Assembly (NCBI GenBank): GCA_020200675.1
Contig: JAIVIG010000122.1
Location: 1 to 6,613 of the forward strand
Direction: 5' to 3'
Source: Actinomycetota bacterium
GTDB taxonomy: Bacteria > Actinomycetota > Rubrobacteria > Rubrobacterales > Rubrobacteraceae
Length of the DNA stretch: 6,613 bases
How positions within the stretch are numbered: position 1 is the first letter of the stretch; each line of letters begins with the position of its first letter. The position numbers and the translations under genes were made by a program. Under the pieces are notes generated by a model. It did not search any database, was not told the origin of the DNA, and saw only the letters and a program-made list of their open reading frames with translations. Shown one piece after another: positions 5,167 through 6,613 of the stretch.

Positions 5167-6613
5167 CGGCGCGGATTTCGTCGAGGGCCGAGGGGTCCTC
5201 GATGGTCGGGATGTCTCCGGGATCGCGCTGCTCGGCTATGTCCTGGACGGCGCGCCGGAGCATCTTGCCGCTCCTCGTCTTGGGGAGCGCTCCCACGAAG
5301 TGGACCTCCGCCGGGCGGGCTATGGCCCCGATGTCGTCCGCCACGGTCTCCTTTATGGACTGCTCTAGCTCGTCGCCCTCCTCATCAGTTTGCGGGGCCT
5401 CCTTGGGGACGACGTAGGCGTGGACCGCCTGTCCCTTGTCCTCGTCCTTGACCCCGATCACGGCCGCCTCGGCGACCCCGTCGTTGGAGCTTATGGATTC
5501 CTCGATCTCGCGGGTACCCAGCCTGTGCCCGGCGACGTTGATGACGTCGTCCGAGCGACCCATCATGAAGTAGTAACCTTCCTCGTCGCGGGTGGCCCAG
5601 TCGAAGGTCGAGTAGAGCTGCTCGTCGGGGAAGCTGGTGAAGTAGGTCTCTACAAAGCGCTCGTCGTCGCCCCAGATCGTGGTCATACACCCCGGCGGGA
5701 GCGGGGATTTTATCGTCAGGACCCCGCGCTCGCCCCGCTCGACCTCTTCGCCGGTCTCCTCGTGTACAAGCCTCAAGTCGTACCCGGCGCACGCGAACCC
5801 GGCGGAGCCCGGTTTTATAGTCACGTCCTCCAGGCCCGGTAAGAGCGTGCTCAGGATCGGCCACCCCGTCTCCGTCTGCCAGTAGTGATCCCGCACCATA
5901 ACCCCCAGGGACTGCGTCGCCCATTCGTACGTCGGCGCATCCAAAGGCTCCCCGGCGAGGAACAGGTTCCTGAGCGTCCTGCCCAGGTTCCGTCCCTCTA
6001 TATATTTGGGGTCGGCGCCTCTCAAAGCCCGGATTGCGGTCGGGGCGGTGAACATGGTCGTGACGTCGTGCTCCTCGACTATGTCCCACCAGATACCGGG
6101 GTCCGGCCGTATGGGCAGCCCCTCGTAGAGGATGGTCGTCATGCCGCGCAACAGCGGTGCGTAGACGATGTAGGAGTGCCCGACGACCCACCCGATGTCC
6201 GACCCGGTGAACATCGTCTCCCCGGGCTCTGCCATAAAGACGTGCCGCATCGAGGCCTCCAGTGCGACCGCGTGGCCCCCCGTGTCGCGCTGCACGCCCT
6301 TTGGCGTCCCCGTCGTACCCGAGGTGTACAGGATGTAGCTCGGCTCCGAGGACTCCACCCACTCCACCGGGACCTCCTCGCCCCAGTGGCGCTCGCGCAA
6401 GTCGGCGTAGTCCAGATCCCGGCCCTCCGTCAAGGATAGATCTTCGGCTATCCCCCGGTTGAGGATGACGACCTGCTCCGGCGGGGATTCGGCCTCATCG
6501 AGGGCGTCGTCGACGATGGGCTTGTACTCGGTGGCGTTGCCGCCGCGCATGCCGGCGTCGGCGGTGACCATGACCTTCGGACGGGCGTCGTCTACGCGTT
6601 TGGCGAGGTTCGG
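5147..6613 (-). CDS. prpE: Propionyl-CoA synthetase, 5' end beyond right edge
   Basis: This enzyme activates propionate to propionyl-CoA through a propionyl-AMP intermediate (ATP to AMP and pyrophosphate), feeding propionate catabolism. The visible 488 residues are the C-terminal part; PrpE is about 630 residues, so roughly 140 lie beyond the window, and the frame is open to the edge. Numbering from the edge, the adenylate-forming signature YTSGTTGTPKG is at 96-106, SDIGWVVGHSYIVYAPLL at 138-155, YWQTETGW at 244-251, the hinge segment GRSDDVINVAGHRLGTREIEE at 352-372, and PKTRSGKMLRR at 444-454. Lys450 (5264-5266) is the catalytic lysine controlled by acylation in Salmonella PrpE. GVQRDTGGHAVAL and the C-terminal RDPGDIPTIEDP match PrpE much better than acetyl-CoA synthetase, though acetate may also be used. 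No prpBCD genes are in view. The stop (TAG, 5149-5147) lies inside the convergent neighbour. Confidence 0.93.
   Translation of the reverse strand, partial: PNLAKRVDDARPKVMVTADAGMRGGNATEYKPIVDDALDEAESPPEQVVILNRGIAEDLSLTEGRDLDYADLRERHWGEEVPVEWVESSEPSYILYTSGTTGTPKGVQRDTGGHAVALEASMRHVFMAEPGETMFTGSDIGWVVGHSYIVYAPLLRGMTTILYEGLPIRPDPGIWWDIVEEHDVTTMFTAPTAIRALRGADPKYIEGRNLGRTLRNLFLAGEPLDAPTYEWATQSLGVMVRDHYWQTETGWPILSTLLPGLEDVTIKPGSAGFACAGYDLRLVHEETGEEVERGERGVLTIKSPLPPGCMTTIWGDDERFVETYFTSFPDEQLYSTFDWATRDEEGYYFMMGRSDDVINVAGHRLGTREIEESISSNDGVAEAAVIGVKDEDKGQAVHAYVVPKEAPQTDEEGDELEQSIKETVADDIGAIARPAEVHFVGALPKTRSGKMLRRAVQDIAEQRDPGDIPTIEDPSALDEIRAVSAKGS

Noticed and set aside
5885..6439. Plus-strand open frame opposite prpE
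   Set aside because: It is antisense to strongly conserved PrpE motifs; the composition is typical of a high-GC shadow frame.
1..6613. Defence system, mobile element, CRISPR or RNA gene
   Set aside because: I looked for direct repeat arrays, transposase or integrase motifs, toxin-antitoxin pairs and tRNA-like folds on both strands and found none. All long frames belong to metabolic families.

Overview
The window is a GC-rich bacterial chromosome segment of ordinary metabolic genes. High GC, third-codon G/C bias, and a marked liking for ATA (Ile) and AGG/AGA (Arg) beside otherwise GC-rich codons suggest a deep-branching actinobacterium such as Rubrobacter. That assignment is inferred from base and codon usage plus protein family resemblance recalled from memory; nothing in the window proves it. 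I see no rRNA, tRNA, CRISPR array, transposase, integrase or phage gene.

Layout, left to right. (1) Bases 1-638, minus strand: a metallo-beta-lactamase-fold hydrolase running off the left edge. (2) Bases 639-917: a 279-base divergent intergenic region with a perfect 10-bp palindrome and a weak candidate promoter for the next gene. (3) Bases 918-2042, plus: a complete alanine dehydrogenase (ald). (4) Bases 2043-3233, plus: an acyl-CoA dehydrogenase whose conserved frame has no start codon where the family's N-terminus should begin. An orphan Shine-Dalgarno plus ATG in another frame just upstream suggests the 5' end was damaged by a deletion or frameshift. (5) About 3248/3305-4579, plus: an alkaline-phosphatase-superfamily protein of the archaeal-type cofactor-independent phosphoglycerate mutase family (ApgM), also lacking a good start codon and carrying Thr where the nucleophilic Ser is expected. 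(6) Bases 4576-5166, plus: a NadM/NMNAT-like nucleotidyltransferase that starts with TTG inside the previous stop (TTGA overlap) and contains two strong inverted repeats. (7) Bases 5147-6613, minus: most of a PrpE-type propionyl-CoA synthetase, converging on and overlapping gene 6 by 20 bases and running off the right edge.

How the genes may work together. Alanine dehydrogenase (alanine to pyruvate plus ammonia), the acyl-CoA dehydrogenase and propionyl-CoA synthetase all belong to amino-acid or fatty-acid carbon use, but only the plus-strand genes could share a transcript. The tightest link is the ApgM-like/NMNAT-like pair, whose reading frames overlap by three bases and are probably translationally coupled. 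This pair is the best candidate for something unusual: a divergent phosphomutase or phosphohydrolase with a nucleotidyltransferase of unknown acceptor. I found no strong evidence for a wholly new system. The most solid oddities are the broken-looking 5' end of the acyl-CoA dehydrogenase, the start-less ApgM junction, and the 13-bp perfect hairpin inside the nucleotidyltransferase gene.
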